From CAYZRJ01 sp964480825 (GTDB taxonomy: Bacteria > Patescibacteriota > WWE3 > UBA101185 > UBA10185), in assembly GCA_964480825.1 (NCBI GenBank), contig CAYZRJ010000022.1:1-10805 (forward strand): DNA of 10,805 nt. The letters run 5' to 3'. The notes below the pieces were generated by a model. The model was not told the DNA's origin, made no database searches, and was given only the letters and a program-made list of their open reading frames with translations. Below are positions 1 through 7,022 of this stretch, one piece after another. Position numbers and translations under genes: made by a program. The stretch's first letter is position 1. Every line of letters starts with the position of its first letter.

Positions 1-2192
1 ACCGCCTCGGTAACAAAAGGCATAAACGGGTGCAGTAATTTTAAACAAGAAGAATAAATTTCGAAAAAAACTGGCAATGCCGTATCTAAATCGGTTCTTT
101 TTTTAATCTCTTCAATGTACTTATCCGCAACTTCGTGCCACATAAACTGATAAATTTTGTCGCCGGCATCCGAAAACCGATATTTTTCTAAATCCTTGTT
201 TACCGACTTTCTTAATGCAGTTGTTGCTGTGCGAATTTTCTTGTCAGACACGCTGATTTTCTTGGAATCAAAACTGAACTTTATCGGCATCCCCATTTCT
301 GTCTCGTATCGTTCAGTCATCATTAAAACAAATCGCGCCATGTTCCAAATTTTGTTAGCAAAATTGCGATAACCGATTATTTTGTTTTTAGGAAAATTAA
401 AATCACGTCCATTCGCGGTTCCGCTAATCAATCCCATACGTAATGCATCTACACCATATTGTTCGATGTACTCCTCGGGGTTAATTATGTTACCCAAACT
501 TTTGCTCATTTTCTTACCATCCAATGCGCGCACCAACCCGTGTAAATAAACTTGGGTAAATGGTGCAATACCCTCGGAATTTTTTGCGTCTCGCGTTAAA
601 TACATGCCGAGCATAATCATTCGCGAAACCCAAAGCTTAACTATTTCCCAACCTGTTTCTAAAACTGAAGTGGGATAAAAATATTTAAAGTCTTCTGAAT
701 CGGGATAGTGTAATGTCGCAAGAGGCCAATGCCCCGATGAAAACCAAGTATCAAAGGTGTCGGTTTCTTGTAAAAATCTCTCGGAAGGTTCTTTTTCGGC
801 AACAACAGGTTTTGCGTCAGTCGGCGCGATTAAAGTCTGTAAACCGCTTTTTATCTCCTCCAACGAATAAGTTTTTAAAAGCTCATCTATACTACCTTCG
901 ATTGTCTCACCTTTAGAATTTAAAAACGTAATGTGCAAATCAGAAGTTTTATCAACGTCATACCATACCGGAATCCTTATACCCCAAACCACTTGGCGTG
1001 AAATTGGCCAATCGTGCATATTTTCCATCCATCGGTTATAGGTGACTGTCTGCCATTTCGGGAAGATCGCAACTTTGCCTGACTTAACAACATCGTAAGC
1101 AGGTTTTTTTAAGGTTTCGACGCGTACAAACCAGTTGGGTAATATCATCGGTTCTATATCGTGCCCACCTTTATAACAAACCGAAACGGTGTGAGAATAA
1201 TTTTCGTCCACTTTTACCATCAAGCCTTTTTCTTTTAGATCTTCGACGACTTTTTTTCGGGCTTGAAAAACAGAAAGTCCCGCGTATTTGCCGGTTCGTT
1301 CGTTTAATTTTCCATCCAAGCCTATCACCGATATGATTTTTAAATTGTGTCGCAGTCCTGCTTCGTAATCATTTTTGTCGTGAGCAGGAGTTACTTTTAC
1401 AACCCCCGTTCCGAATTTAGGGTCAACAAACGAATCCGCGATTACTTTGAGCACAATTTTACCGTTTAAACCTTCAACTTCTATTTCTTTTCCGATGTAC
1501 TCTTTATACCTTTTATCGTTTGGGTGTACTGCTACAGCGGTGTCGCCGAATTTGGTTTCCGGGCGAACTGTAGCTAGTGTAAATGGCCCGTATTTAATAT
1601 AGTAAAGCGGGTCAATTCTATCTATATGTTCTATCTCAAGATCGGCGAAAGTTGTTCCGCATTTTGGGCAGTAGTTAACCATGTAGTTATTTCTATAAAC
1701 TAAACCCTCGCGGAACATTTTAAAGAAAGTTTTATAAACTATGTCTAATACGTGACTATCTAAAGTAAAAGTGTAACGGGACCAGTCAATACTAGCCCCC
1801 ATATTTTTAATTTGTTCTTCGATGAGGTTTTTATTTTTTTGTACGAAATCCCAAATCATTTTGTATAAAGTGTTGCGATCGTAGTCAAATCGGGATTTTC
1901 CTTCTTTTTTTAGCTCACGTTCAAATGTCGTTTGAGTTTCGAATCCTGCGTGGTCGGTTCCCGGAAGCCAAAGGGCTGAATAACCGTTCATACGCTTCCA
2001 ACGAATCAGCAAATCTTCTATAGCGATCATCAAAACATTTCCGGTGTGCATTTTTCCCGATGCATTGGGAGGTGGGAGGACTATCGTGTAAGGTTTTTTA
2101 TCTGGATCACGTTGGGCTTTAAAGTAGCCTCCGTTTTGCCAACGTGCGCTGATTTGTTTTTCTATTTTTTTGTGTTCGAATTTGGTGTCCAT
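1..2192 (-). CDS. valS: Valine--tRNA ligase (ValRS), C-terminus cut by window edge
   Basis: Class I aminoacyl-tRNA synthetase that charges tRNA-Val in the cytoplasm. The minus-strand frame is open from the ATG at 2192 to the left edge, about 730 residues, against roughly 880-950 for complete bacterial ValRS, so the C-terminal part is outside. Visible signs: PPPNASGKMHTGN near the N-terminus, with HTGN at residues 49-52 as the HIGH-motif equivalent (final His replaced by Asn); YCPKC; the ISRQ..WGIRIPVWY block; DTFDTWFSS, typical of ValRS; and GKKMSKSLGN, with KMSKS at residues 561-565. The visible part ends in LLHPFMPFVTEA, the start of the anticodon-binding region. IleRS and LeuRS are less likely given the WGIRIPVWY and DTWFSS context. 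No Shine-Dalgarno sequence precedes the ATG; TATAAC ends 5 nt before it. The gene is divergent from proS. Confidence 0.95.
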   Translation of the reverse strand, partial: MDTKFEHKKIEKQISARWQNGGYFKAQRDPDKKPYTIVLPPPNASGKMHTGNVLMIAIEDLLIRWKRMNGYSALWLPGTDHAGFETQTTFERELKKEGKSRFDYDRNTLYKMIWDFVQKNKNLIEEQIKNMGASIDWSRYTFTLDSHVLDIVYKTFFKMFREGLVYRNNYMVNYCPKCGTTFADLEIEHIDRIDPLYYIKYGPFTLATVRPETKFGDTAVAVHPNDKRYKEYIGKEIEVEGLNGKIVLKVIADSFVDPKFGTGVVKVTPAHDKNDYEAGLRHNLKIISVIGLDGKLNERTGKYAGLSVFQARKKVVEDLKEKGLMVKVDENYSHTVSVCYKGGHDIEPMILPNWFVRVETLKKPAYDVVKSGKVAIFPKWQTVTYNRWMENMHDWPISRQVVWGIRIPVWYDVDKTSDLHITFLNSKGETIEGSIDELLKTYSLEEIKSGLQTLIAPTDAKPVVAEKEPSERFLQETDTFDTWFSSGHWPLATLHYPDSEDFKYFYPTSVLETGWEIVKLWVSRMIMLGMYLTRDAKNSEGIAPFTQVYLHGLVRALDGKKMSKSLGNIINPEEYIEQYGVDALRMGLISGTANGRDFNFPKNKIIGYRNFANKIWNMARFVLMMTERYETEMGMPIKFSFDSKKISVSDKKIRTATTALRKSVNKDLEKYRFSDAGDKIYQFMWHEVADKYIEEIKKRTDLDTALPVFFEIYSSCLKLLHPFMPFVTEA

Positions 2193-2197
2193 AGGTT

Positions 2198-2219
2198 GTT
2201 ATAACGTGAGGTTATTATA
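2198..2219 (-). promoter_or_regulatory. Candidate valS -10 elements
   Basis: Upstream of valS on the minus strand there are two possible -10 boxes: a perfect TATAAT at 2214-2219 and TATAAC at 2198-2203. I see no good -35 at 16-18 bp from either. TATAAC would give a leaderless mRNA. TATAAT would give a leader of roughly 15 nt without a Shine-Dalgarno sequence. Which one is used cannot be decided from sequence. Confidence 0.4.
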
Positions 2220-2234
2220 TCAACTGAACATAAC

Positions 2235-2243
2235 TTATCCACG
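2235..2243 (+). promoter_or_regulatory. Isolated DnaA-box-like 9-mer between valS and proS
   Basis: TTATCCACG differs from the consensus DnaA box TTATCCACA at the last base only. It lies in the 113-bp divergent spacer (2193-2305), upstream of both genes' core promoters. A single near-consensus box can arise by chance, so regulation by DnaA is only a possibility. Confidence 0.35.
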
Positions 2244-2270
2244 ATCTGTACAACTACGCGCACTAAATCT

Positions 2271-2299
2271 TTGACTCTGCCGCCAAAAACCTCTAAATT
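2271..2299 (+). promoter_or_regulatory. proS promoter, predicted leaderless
   Basis: TTGACT (2271-2276), a 17-bp spacer, then TAAATT (2294-2299). Only 6 nt separate the -10 from the proS ATG at 2306, so a usual transcription start would fall on or beside the A of the ATG. No Shine-Dalgarno sequence is present. Confidence 0.65.
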
Positions 2300-2305
2300 A
2301 ACCTT

Positions 2306-4012
2306 ATGCGATGTTCAAAGCTGTTTGGTCGAACAAGCAAAAGTTCAAAAGAATACGATTCTGCAAACGCGACACTTTTAATTAAAGGTGGGTTTATTGA
2401 CCAAACGATGGCGGGAGTTTACACCTTTTTACCTTTGGGGCTAAGGGTTCTAACTAAAATAGAAAATGTCGTGCGCGAAGAAATGGATAAAATAGGGTCT
2501 GAACTTTTGATGCCCGGTCTCGCACCCAAAGAACTGTGGGAAACAACCGGACGTTTTGAAACAGTAGACATTTTATTTAAAGTAGAAGGAGCAAATAAGG
2601 CTTCGCAACAAAAAAACAGCGCTACATATGTTTTAAACCCCACACACGAAGATGTAATTACTCCTTTGGCAAAATCATTTAATTACAGCTACAAAGATCT
2701 ACCCTTCGCTGTTTATCAAATCCAATCTAAATATCGAAACGAGGTTAGACCTAAATCAGGTTTATTACGCACACGGGAATTTAGAATGAAAGATTTGTAT
2801 AGTTTTCACAAAAGTGAGGTTGAGCTCAAAGAGTACTACGCAATTGCAAAAGAAGCTTATACAAAAGTTTACGAACGTCTGGGTTTAGGTAAAGACACTT
2901 ATTATGTTGCTGCATCGGGCGGTGACTTTACCGAAGAGTTTTCACATGAATTCCAAACAAAATGTGAAACGGGCGAAGATTTAATATTCTTAGATAAAAA
3001 GACGGGGTTGGCATTTAATCGCGAAATAGCGCCAAGTAAGGCTCCGATAACGCAGGAAAAAGAAGAACAAAAACCTTTAGAAAAAATTTATGGAGAAAAT
3101 GTAGTTGGCGTTGAAGAGCTTTGCACGTTTTTAAAGACTACCTCGGATCACACAACAAAAACTTTGATTTACGATACAAATGTTGGACCAATTATCGTAA
3201 GTGTTCGCGGAGATTACGAAGTAAATGAGCTTAAGCTTCAAAAGGTTGCGCAGGTAAAGTGGTTAAAACTCTGTGAACCGGAAGTAATAAAAAAACTAAC
3301 GGGCGCCGAAGTTGGTTACGCGGGTTTGGTTAATTTGCCAAAAAACGTTCCTGTTTTTATAGATGACTCTGTTGAGTACTTAGTGAACTTTGAAACCGGC
3401 NNNNNNNNNNCAAATTATCATATGATAAACGTAAACTGGGATCGCGATACAAAAAGGCCGGAAAAATTTTATGACTTGAAACTAGCCAAAGAAGGTGACA
3501 CCTACCCTGAAACCGGCGTTGTTTACGAATCTTTTGAAGCAAGTGAGGTTGGAAATATTTTTCCGTTAAACACAAAGTTCTCAGAAGCGTTTAATTATTA
3601 CTACACCGATGAAGCAGGTGCTCAAAAAATAGTTTACATGGGTTCATACGGAATCGGCAGTAGTCGCATTATGGGAGTTATTGTCGAAAAATTCCACGAT
3701 TCAAAAGGAATGGTCTGGCCGGAAAACATTGCACCGTTTACAGTACATTTGCTCGGATTAAACCTAGAAGATGAATCAATTAAAAAAACTGCGGAAGATA
3801 TCTACAAGAAATTGTCGGACAAAGGCGTTGAGGTTTTGTTTGATGACCGCGTAGATGTTAGTGCGGGTGAAAAATTTGCAGACGCAGATTTAATAGGAAT
3901 TCCTTACAGATTAGTGATTTCTAAAAAGACGGGAACACAGGTTGAAGTTAAGAGAAGAACAGAAGATAAAGGTGTTTTGATGGATCTGAAAGAGTTTTTC
4001 GAACAAATATAG
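2306..4012 (+). CDS. proS: Proline--tRNA ligase (bacterial type, with INS editing domain)
   Basis: Class II synthetase charging tRNA-Pro in the cytoplasm; 568 residues, close to the 572 of E. coli ProRS. The N-terminus (MRCSKLFGRT...) aligns from its first residue with the family's MRLSQYF... start, and AGVYTFLPLGLRVL at about 36-49 is typical. Motif 2 lies around residues 143-168 (YRNEVRPKSGLLRTREFRMKD) and motif 3 around 446-461 (GSYGIGSSRIMG). Residues about 225-395 form the YbaK-like INS domain that clears mischarged Ala-tRNA-Pro; K285 in TTKTLIYD fits the essential lysine. The anticodon-binding domain runs from about 475 to the end. Ten undetermined bases fall inside (residues 366-369 unknown), but the frame is the same on both sides. 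The ATG is set by family alignment and by a promoter ending 6 nt upstream, without a ribosome binding site. Confidence 0.96.
   Translation: MRCSKLFGRTSKSSKEYDSANATLLIKGGFIDQTMAGVYTFLPLGLRVLTKIENVVREEMDKIGSELLMPGLAPKELWETTGRFETVDILFKVEGANKASQQKNSATYVLNPTHEDVITPLAKSFNYSYKDLPFAVYQIQSKYRNEVRPKSGLLRTREFRMKDLYSFHKSEVELKEYYAIAKEAYTKVYERLGLGKDTYYVAASGGDFTEEFSHEFQTKCETGEDLIFLDKKTGLAFNREIAPSKAPITQEKEEQKPLEKIYGENVVGVEELCTFLKTTSDHTTKTLIYDTNVGPIIVSVRGDYEVNELKLQKVAQVKWLKLCEPEVIKKLTGAEVGYAGLVNLPKNVPVFIDDSVEYLVNFETGXXXXNYHMINVNWDRDTKRPEKFYDLKLAKEGDTYPETGVVYESFEASEVGNIFPLNTKFSEAFNYYYTDEAGAQKIVYMGSYGIGSSRIMGVIVEKFHDSKGMVWPENIAPFTVHLLGLNLEDESIKKTAEDIYKKLSDKGVEVLFDDRVDVSAGEKFADADLIGIPYRLVISKKTGTQVEVKRRTEDKGVLMDLKEFFEQI
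3401..3410. other. Assembly gap (10 N) inside proS
   Basis: Ten undetermined bases interrupt proS in the TG-xxxx-NYH segment at the end of the INS domain. The frame continues unchanged across ten bases. The family usually has five residues between the G and the YH (as in TGANEDDYH), which is what ten bases give here. The true gap is therefore probably ten bases rather than an arbitrary filler. Confidence 0.95.
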
Positions 4013-4015
4013 CTC

Positions 4016-4044
4016 TTGACTATGTAGTGCATTGTATATACAAT
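4016..4044 (+). promoter_or_regulatory. brnTA promoter with palindromic operator
   Basis: TTGACT (4016-4021), a 17-bp spacer and TACAAT (4039-4044), starting 3 bp after the proS stop. The -10 is the right part of a perfect 14-bp palindrome, ATTGTATATACAAT (4031-4044), a plausible operator for the ribbon-helix-helix antitoxin encoded in the operon. The -10 ends 6 nt before a GTG at 4051, predicting a leaderless toxin message. Confidence 0.72.
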
Positions 4045-4050
4045 ACAACG

Positions 4051-4359
4051 GTGAAGTTACCAGAACCTTTAGAATTTCAATGGAATAAAGGCAATGCAGA
4101 TAAAATTCTGTTAAAACACGGTATCAACATCGAAGCGATCGAGGAAGCGTTTTTCGACACCAAGAAAAAGATCTTTGATGACTACAAACACTCGGTTGCA
4201 GAAAATAGATATATTTTATTGGGTAAAAATAAAGCTAATAGGGTACTGTACATAATTTTTACTACTAGGCAGAATGAAATTCGTGTAATATCCGCAAGAT
4301 ACATGCACAGAAAGGAGGTAATTTTTTATGAAAAAAAAACTAATACTGCCAAAATTTAA
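4051..4359 (+). CDS. brnT: BrnT-family (DUF497) toxin
   Basis: Probable type II toxin, a small RelE-like ribonuclease family that inhibits translation; 102 residues from GTG 4051. It shows the DUF497/BrnT pattern: FQWNKGNADKILLKHGI at the start, then EEAFFD, the central ENRYILLGKN and a closing IRVISARYMHRKE. An earlier in-frame GTG at 4027 adds eight residues, but it lies upstream of the -10 box. The family normally starts just before the F-W-D/N-K block, so 4051 is preferred. There is no Shine-Dalgarno sequence, and with a start codon 6 nt after the -10 the message would be leaderless, probably giving low toxin yield. Its 3' end overlaps the antitoxin gene by 32 bp in another frame. The family call is strong; activity is inferred. 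Confidence 0.88.
   Translation: MKLPEPLEFQWNKGNADKILLKHGINIEAIEEAFFDTKKKIFDDYKHSVAENRYILLGKNKANRVLYIIFTTRQNEIRVISARYMHRKEVIFYEKKTNTAKI
4311..4318 (+). promoter_or_regulatory. Strong Shine-Dalgarno of brnA
   Basis: AAAGGAGG lies inside the toxin gene, 9 nt before the antitoxin ATG at 4328. It is the best ribosome binding site I noticed in the window. It supports the ATG choice and suggests the antitoxin is translated more efficiently than the toxin. Confidence 0.85.
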
Positions 4360-4663
4360 AAACGAGGACGAAGAAAGAGATTTCTGGGACAAATTGGATT
4401 TAACTGAATACTATGAACCGTCTGATTTTGTCCCCGTGAGTTTCCCAAATCTTAAACCAACAACAATACCTATCTCAATTAGACTACCGACGCACATGAT
4501 AAACAACTTAAAAGAAAAGGCTAATTACATAGGTATGCCTTACCAAGCGTTGATTAAACAGTACATACACACAGGAATGTTAAGAGATTCCACGGAAAAG
4601 AAGTATTACGCTAAACCAAAGGCTAAACTAAATCCATTATCCCCAAGCTCGGATCCGCGTTAA
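4328..4663 (+). CDS. brnA: BrnA-like CopG/ribbon-helix-helix antitoxin
   Basis: Antitoxin of the BrnT-like toxin just upstream; 111 residues. The N-terminal half has the CopG-antitoxin pattern FKNEDEERDFWDKLDLTEYYE (residues 10-30), the likely toxin-wrapping part. Residues about 46-84 (PISIRLPTHMINNLKEKA...MPYQALIKQYI) form the ribbon-helix-helix DNA-binding fold typical of PF12441-type antitoxins paired with DUF497 toxins. Such antitoxins usually repress their own operon, and the 14-bp palindrome over the brnTA -10 is the obvious target. The basic, proline-rich tail (residues about 92-111) includes the stretch where the gene overlaps the end of tsaD on the other strand (4623-4663). It is translationally coupled to, or initiated within, the toxin gene. 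Confidence 0.87.
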   Translation: MKKKLILPKFKNEDEERDFWDKLDLTEYYEPSDFVPVSFPNLKPTTIPISIRLPTHMINNLKEKANYIGMPYQALIKQYIHTGMLRDSTEKKYYAKPKAKLNPLSPSSDPR

Positions 4664-5642
4664 CTTCAGAAAACGTTTTTGGTTTATTGCCAAAGTACGC
4701 AGCCGAAGCGATATAAATTGCGTTGTCGGTACATAAATCAAAATCCGGCATTAATACTGTGATTCCTTTTTCTTTGGCCTCATTAATTAAGCGAGTTCGA
4801 AGATACTTGTTGGCCGAAACACCGCCACCCATTAATATTTGTTTGCAATTAAACTTTAGCGCCGCCTTTAAGGTTTTTGCCACTACAACGTCTGCCAACG
4901 CGGTTTCAAACTCGCGCGCCACAGAATCCGCCGGATATTTATTGCTCTCAACAACAAGCTTAACCGCGGTTTTAAGCCCCGAAAACGAGAAATCAAAGTT
5001 ATCCTGATCTAACATCGGGCGCGGTAAAACTCCTTGGGCCAAGTTGTTTGCACAGGTTGCGGCTAGTTCGGACAACTCTGCACCACCTAGATACTTTGCC
5101 AAACCCAGCAACCGTGCGGTCTTATCAAAAGCTTCTCCTGCCGCGTCATCCAGGGTTCCTCCGATAAACTCGAAATCGCCGTGGTCGCGCATTAAAACTA
5201 AGTCTGTATGTCCGCCACTAATAATCAAAACTACTGCAGGAAACGTTGGTAAACCTTTACTGCTATCGCGCTTGATAAAGTTTGCGTAAATATGACCTAT
5301 TAAGTGGTTTACGGGAATCAAAGGTTTGTTCCAAGCCAACGCCAAGGCCTTTGCGGCCTCGACGCCGACCAGCAAGGATCCTATTAAACCGGGTCCGACT
5401 GTGACTGCAATTGCATCAATTTCACGGCCATTGCGGTTAAAGTTAGCTTTTTTAAGTGTCTGATCAATAACGGGCACGATGGATTCTATTTGTTTCCGCG
5501 CAGCAATTTCGGGCACAACTCCGCCGGTTAATTCGTGCAGATCTTTTGATGACGCGACAACGGAAGCGATCTCTAAAACGCCGTCTTTAACAATGGCGCA
5601 GGCGGTTTCGTCGCAAGATGTTTCGATAGCTAAAATATTCAT
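4623..5642 (-). CDS. tsaD: tRNA N6-threonylcarbamoyladenosine (t6A37) transferase TsaD
   Basis: Transfers the threonylcarbamoyl group to A37 of ANN-decoding tRNAs, normally with TsaB and TsaE; neither is in the window. Length 339 residues, full size for the family. Motifs: MNILAIETSCDETA at the N-terminus (ASKHA phosphate-binding strand), GGVVPEIAARKQ (40-51), HLIGH with metal ligands H113 and H117, SGGHT (142-146), GEAFDK (169-174), FSFSGLKTA (218-226), MGGGVSANKYLR (271-282) and CTDNA with D306 as third ligand. The ATG at 5642 fits the family start exactly. It begins 40 bp after the solute-binding protein stop on the same strand, with no clear promoter or Shine-Dalgarno sequence, so cotranscription is likely. 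The 3' end overlaps brnA tail-to-tail by 41 bp. Confidence 0.97.
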   Translation of the reverse strand: MNILAIETSCDETACAIVKDGVLEIASVVASSKDLHELTGGVVPEIAARKQIESIVPVIDQTLKKANFNRNGREIDAIAVTVGPGLIGSLLVGVEAAKALALAWNKPLIPVNHLIGHIYANFIKRDSSKGLPTFPAVVLIISGGHTDLVLMRDHGDFEFIGGTLDDAAGEAFDKTARLLGLAKYLGGAELSELAATCANNLAQGVLPRPMLDQDNFDFSFSGLKTAVKLVVESNKYPADSVAREFETALADVVVAKTLKAALKFNCKQILMGGGVSANKYLRTRLINEAKEKGITVLMPDFDLCTDNAIYIASAAYFGNKPKTFSEVNADPSLGIMDLV

Positions 5643-5682
5643 ACATAGAATGTTTAGACTGTACTCGGTCGGATGCGTAGCA

Positions 5683-6978
5683 TCATTTGGTAGCAGTAAC
5701 CTTTTCTTTAACCGTCGCCATTATCTCGGCAATTTTTGATTGATTTTTAATATCTAGTATTGCGTTAACCGCATCTTTTAACGCGGCCACAGCGGTTGCA
5801 TTTCCTGAACGGGCCGATACTTTTCCTGATGTAGCAAAGTTTGCCTGATCTAACACCGGCTTAAGGTATTGGTTTGCGTCCAGTTGAGATTTTAGATCCA
5901 TAGAAGCAAATGCGGGGCCATATTTTCTGTATTGACTGGCTTCACTAAACAGAGCAAGCTCCTGATCGTTTTCAGAAAGGAACTTTAAAAATTCCCAAGC
6001 CGCGTCTTTATTCCTGCTACCTGTGGTGACCGCGCCCATCCAAAAGCTTCCCCACGAAACCGGTTCGCTCGGAAGTGCTTGAGGCACGGGAGCCACACCA
6101 ACGCGTAAATCCGGTCGAGCCGTAATAATGTCTAACAAATTCCAGGCAGGAACTATAATCATAGAAACTCTTTCACCGACAAAGGCGATAGATGCTTCGG
6201 GCATATCGTTGGCCCAAACTTTATCCTCTTTGGCAAAATTTGTGTAAAACGTGAGCGCGTCTTGAGCCGGTTTCGAATCCAGCTCTCCCGGAATTTCGAC
6301 CTTAGCCTGAGAAAACATTAAACCCAAAATATCGGAGAAAAAATCAATGTTATCCGCGGTACCAAGCGCCGCCCCTGCGCGTACTATTTGGTTATTATCC
6401 CCTTTTACCGTCAGGGCCAAGGCAATCCTTCTAAACTCTTCCCAAGCTGTAGGAGGGAACTGTTGGTCTATTTCAGCGAAGTGGTCTTTGTTGTAAACCA
6501 ACACCAGACCATCATAAAAAAGCGGCAACCCGAAAACCTTGTCGTCAATTACCGCGCTTTTTACAGCAACATCATAAAAACGTTGTGCGTAAATCTCAGG
6601 AGTAATTATTTCTTTCGGAGCTTCGGCAAGCGAATTTTTTAAACCGCGCACCCACGAGTTGTGTACAACAACTATATCCGGCGCGTCCGCTTGAGAAGCG
6701 CGTGTATAAACCGTTTCTTTGTAATCATTTAGTTTAATAACGGATCTATCGTCGTAATTAATTGTCACGTTTGGGTGAGTTTCTCTATATTTGGCGATAA
6801 GTGTATTCACAACAGGAGGGCTTTCCCAAAGTCCCCACACGTTTAAAGTTACCGGTCCTTGTGTTGCAGTACCGCCAAAATATTTACCGATAACCGGAAG
6901 GTCTTTTAGCGTACAGGCCGTCAAAACAAACGGAAAAGTTAATAATAAAACTAGCGTTAAAGATTTACTTGCGTTCAT
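5683..6978 (-). CDS. ABC-type extracellular solute-binding lipoprotein (family 1, sugar-type)
   Basis: Membrane-anchored substrate-capture protein of an ABC importer; 431 residues from ATG 6978. Residues 1-22 are a lipoprotein signal: K5 in MNASK, a hydrophobic stretch, then the lipobox LTAC with acylated C22. The mature part has the family-1 pattern LNVWGLWE, followed by PDIVVVHNSW, GLPLFYDGLVLVYNKDHF, SIAFVGERVSMIIVPAWNL and DAAWEFLKFLSE. These resemble maltose/sugar binding proteins; the actual ligand cannot be told. A TTG six codons upstream (6996) is in frame but lies across the -10 box, so 6978 is chosen. No permease or ATPase gene is in the window, so its transporter partners must be elsewhere or absent. 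A GATGC-GTA-GCATC inverted repeat (5672-5684) covers the TGA stop but has no U-tract. Confidence 0.9.
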   Translation of the reverse strand: MNASKSLTLVLLLTFPFVLTACTLKDLPVIGKYFGGTATQGPVTLNVWGLWESPPVVNTLIAKYRETHPNVTINYDDRSVIKLNDYKETVYTRASQADAPDIVVVHNSWVRGLKNSLAEAPKEIITPEIYAQRFYDVAVKSAVIDDKVFGLPLFYDGLVLVYNKDHFAEIDQQFPPTAWEEFRRIALALTVKGDNNQIVRAGAALGTADNIDFFSDILGLMFSQAKVEIPGELDSKPAQDALTFYTNFAKEDKVWANDMPEASIAFVGERVSMIIVPAWNLLDIITARPDLRVGVAPVPQALPSEPVSWGSFWMGAVTTGSRNKDAAWEFLKFLSENDQELALFSEASQYRKYGPAFASMDLKSQLDANQYLKPVLDQANFATSGKVSARSGNATAVAALKDAVNAILDIKNQSKIAEIMATVKEKVTATK

Positions 6979-6985
6979 GATATTT

Positions 6986-7015
6986 ATTATAGCCAAATAG
7001 AGGAGGTCACTTCAA
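6986..7015 (-). promoter_or_regulatory. Promoter of the solute-binding protein gene (and probably tsaD), predicted leaderless
   Basis: On the minus strand, TTGAAG (7010-7015), an 18-bp spacer and a perfect TATAAT (6986-6991), followed by 7 nt and the ATG at 6978. The transcript should start at or next to the ATG. The promoter fills the 44-bp gap after the membrane protein gene, so this gene need not depend on read-through. Confidence 0.65.
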
Positions 7016-7022
7016 GTATAAG

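Noticed and set aside
713..916. Small plus-strand reading frame opposite valS
   Set aside because: The protein has no family features and lies in antisense to a well-supported valS frame; similar frames opposite tsaD, dnaA and proS were dismissed for the same reason.
5672..5684. GATGC-GTA-GCATC inverted repeat at the solute-binding protein stop, as a terminator
   Set aside because: The stem is only five pairs with a three-base loop, and no U-tract follows on the minus strand.
6979..6996. TTG start of the solute-binding protein six codons upstream
   Set aside because: The TTG and following codons span the perfect TATAAT -10 box, and the ATG at 6978 gives a normal lipoprotein signal peptide.
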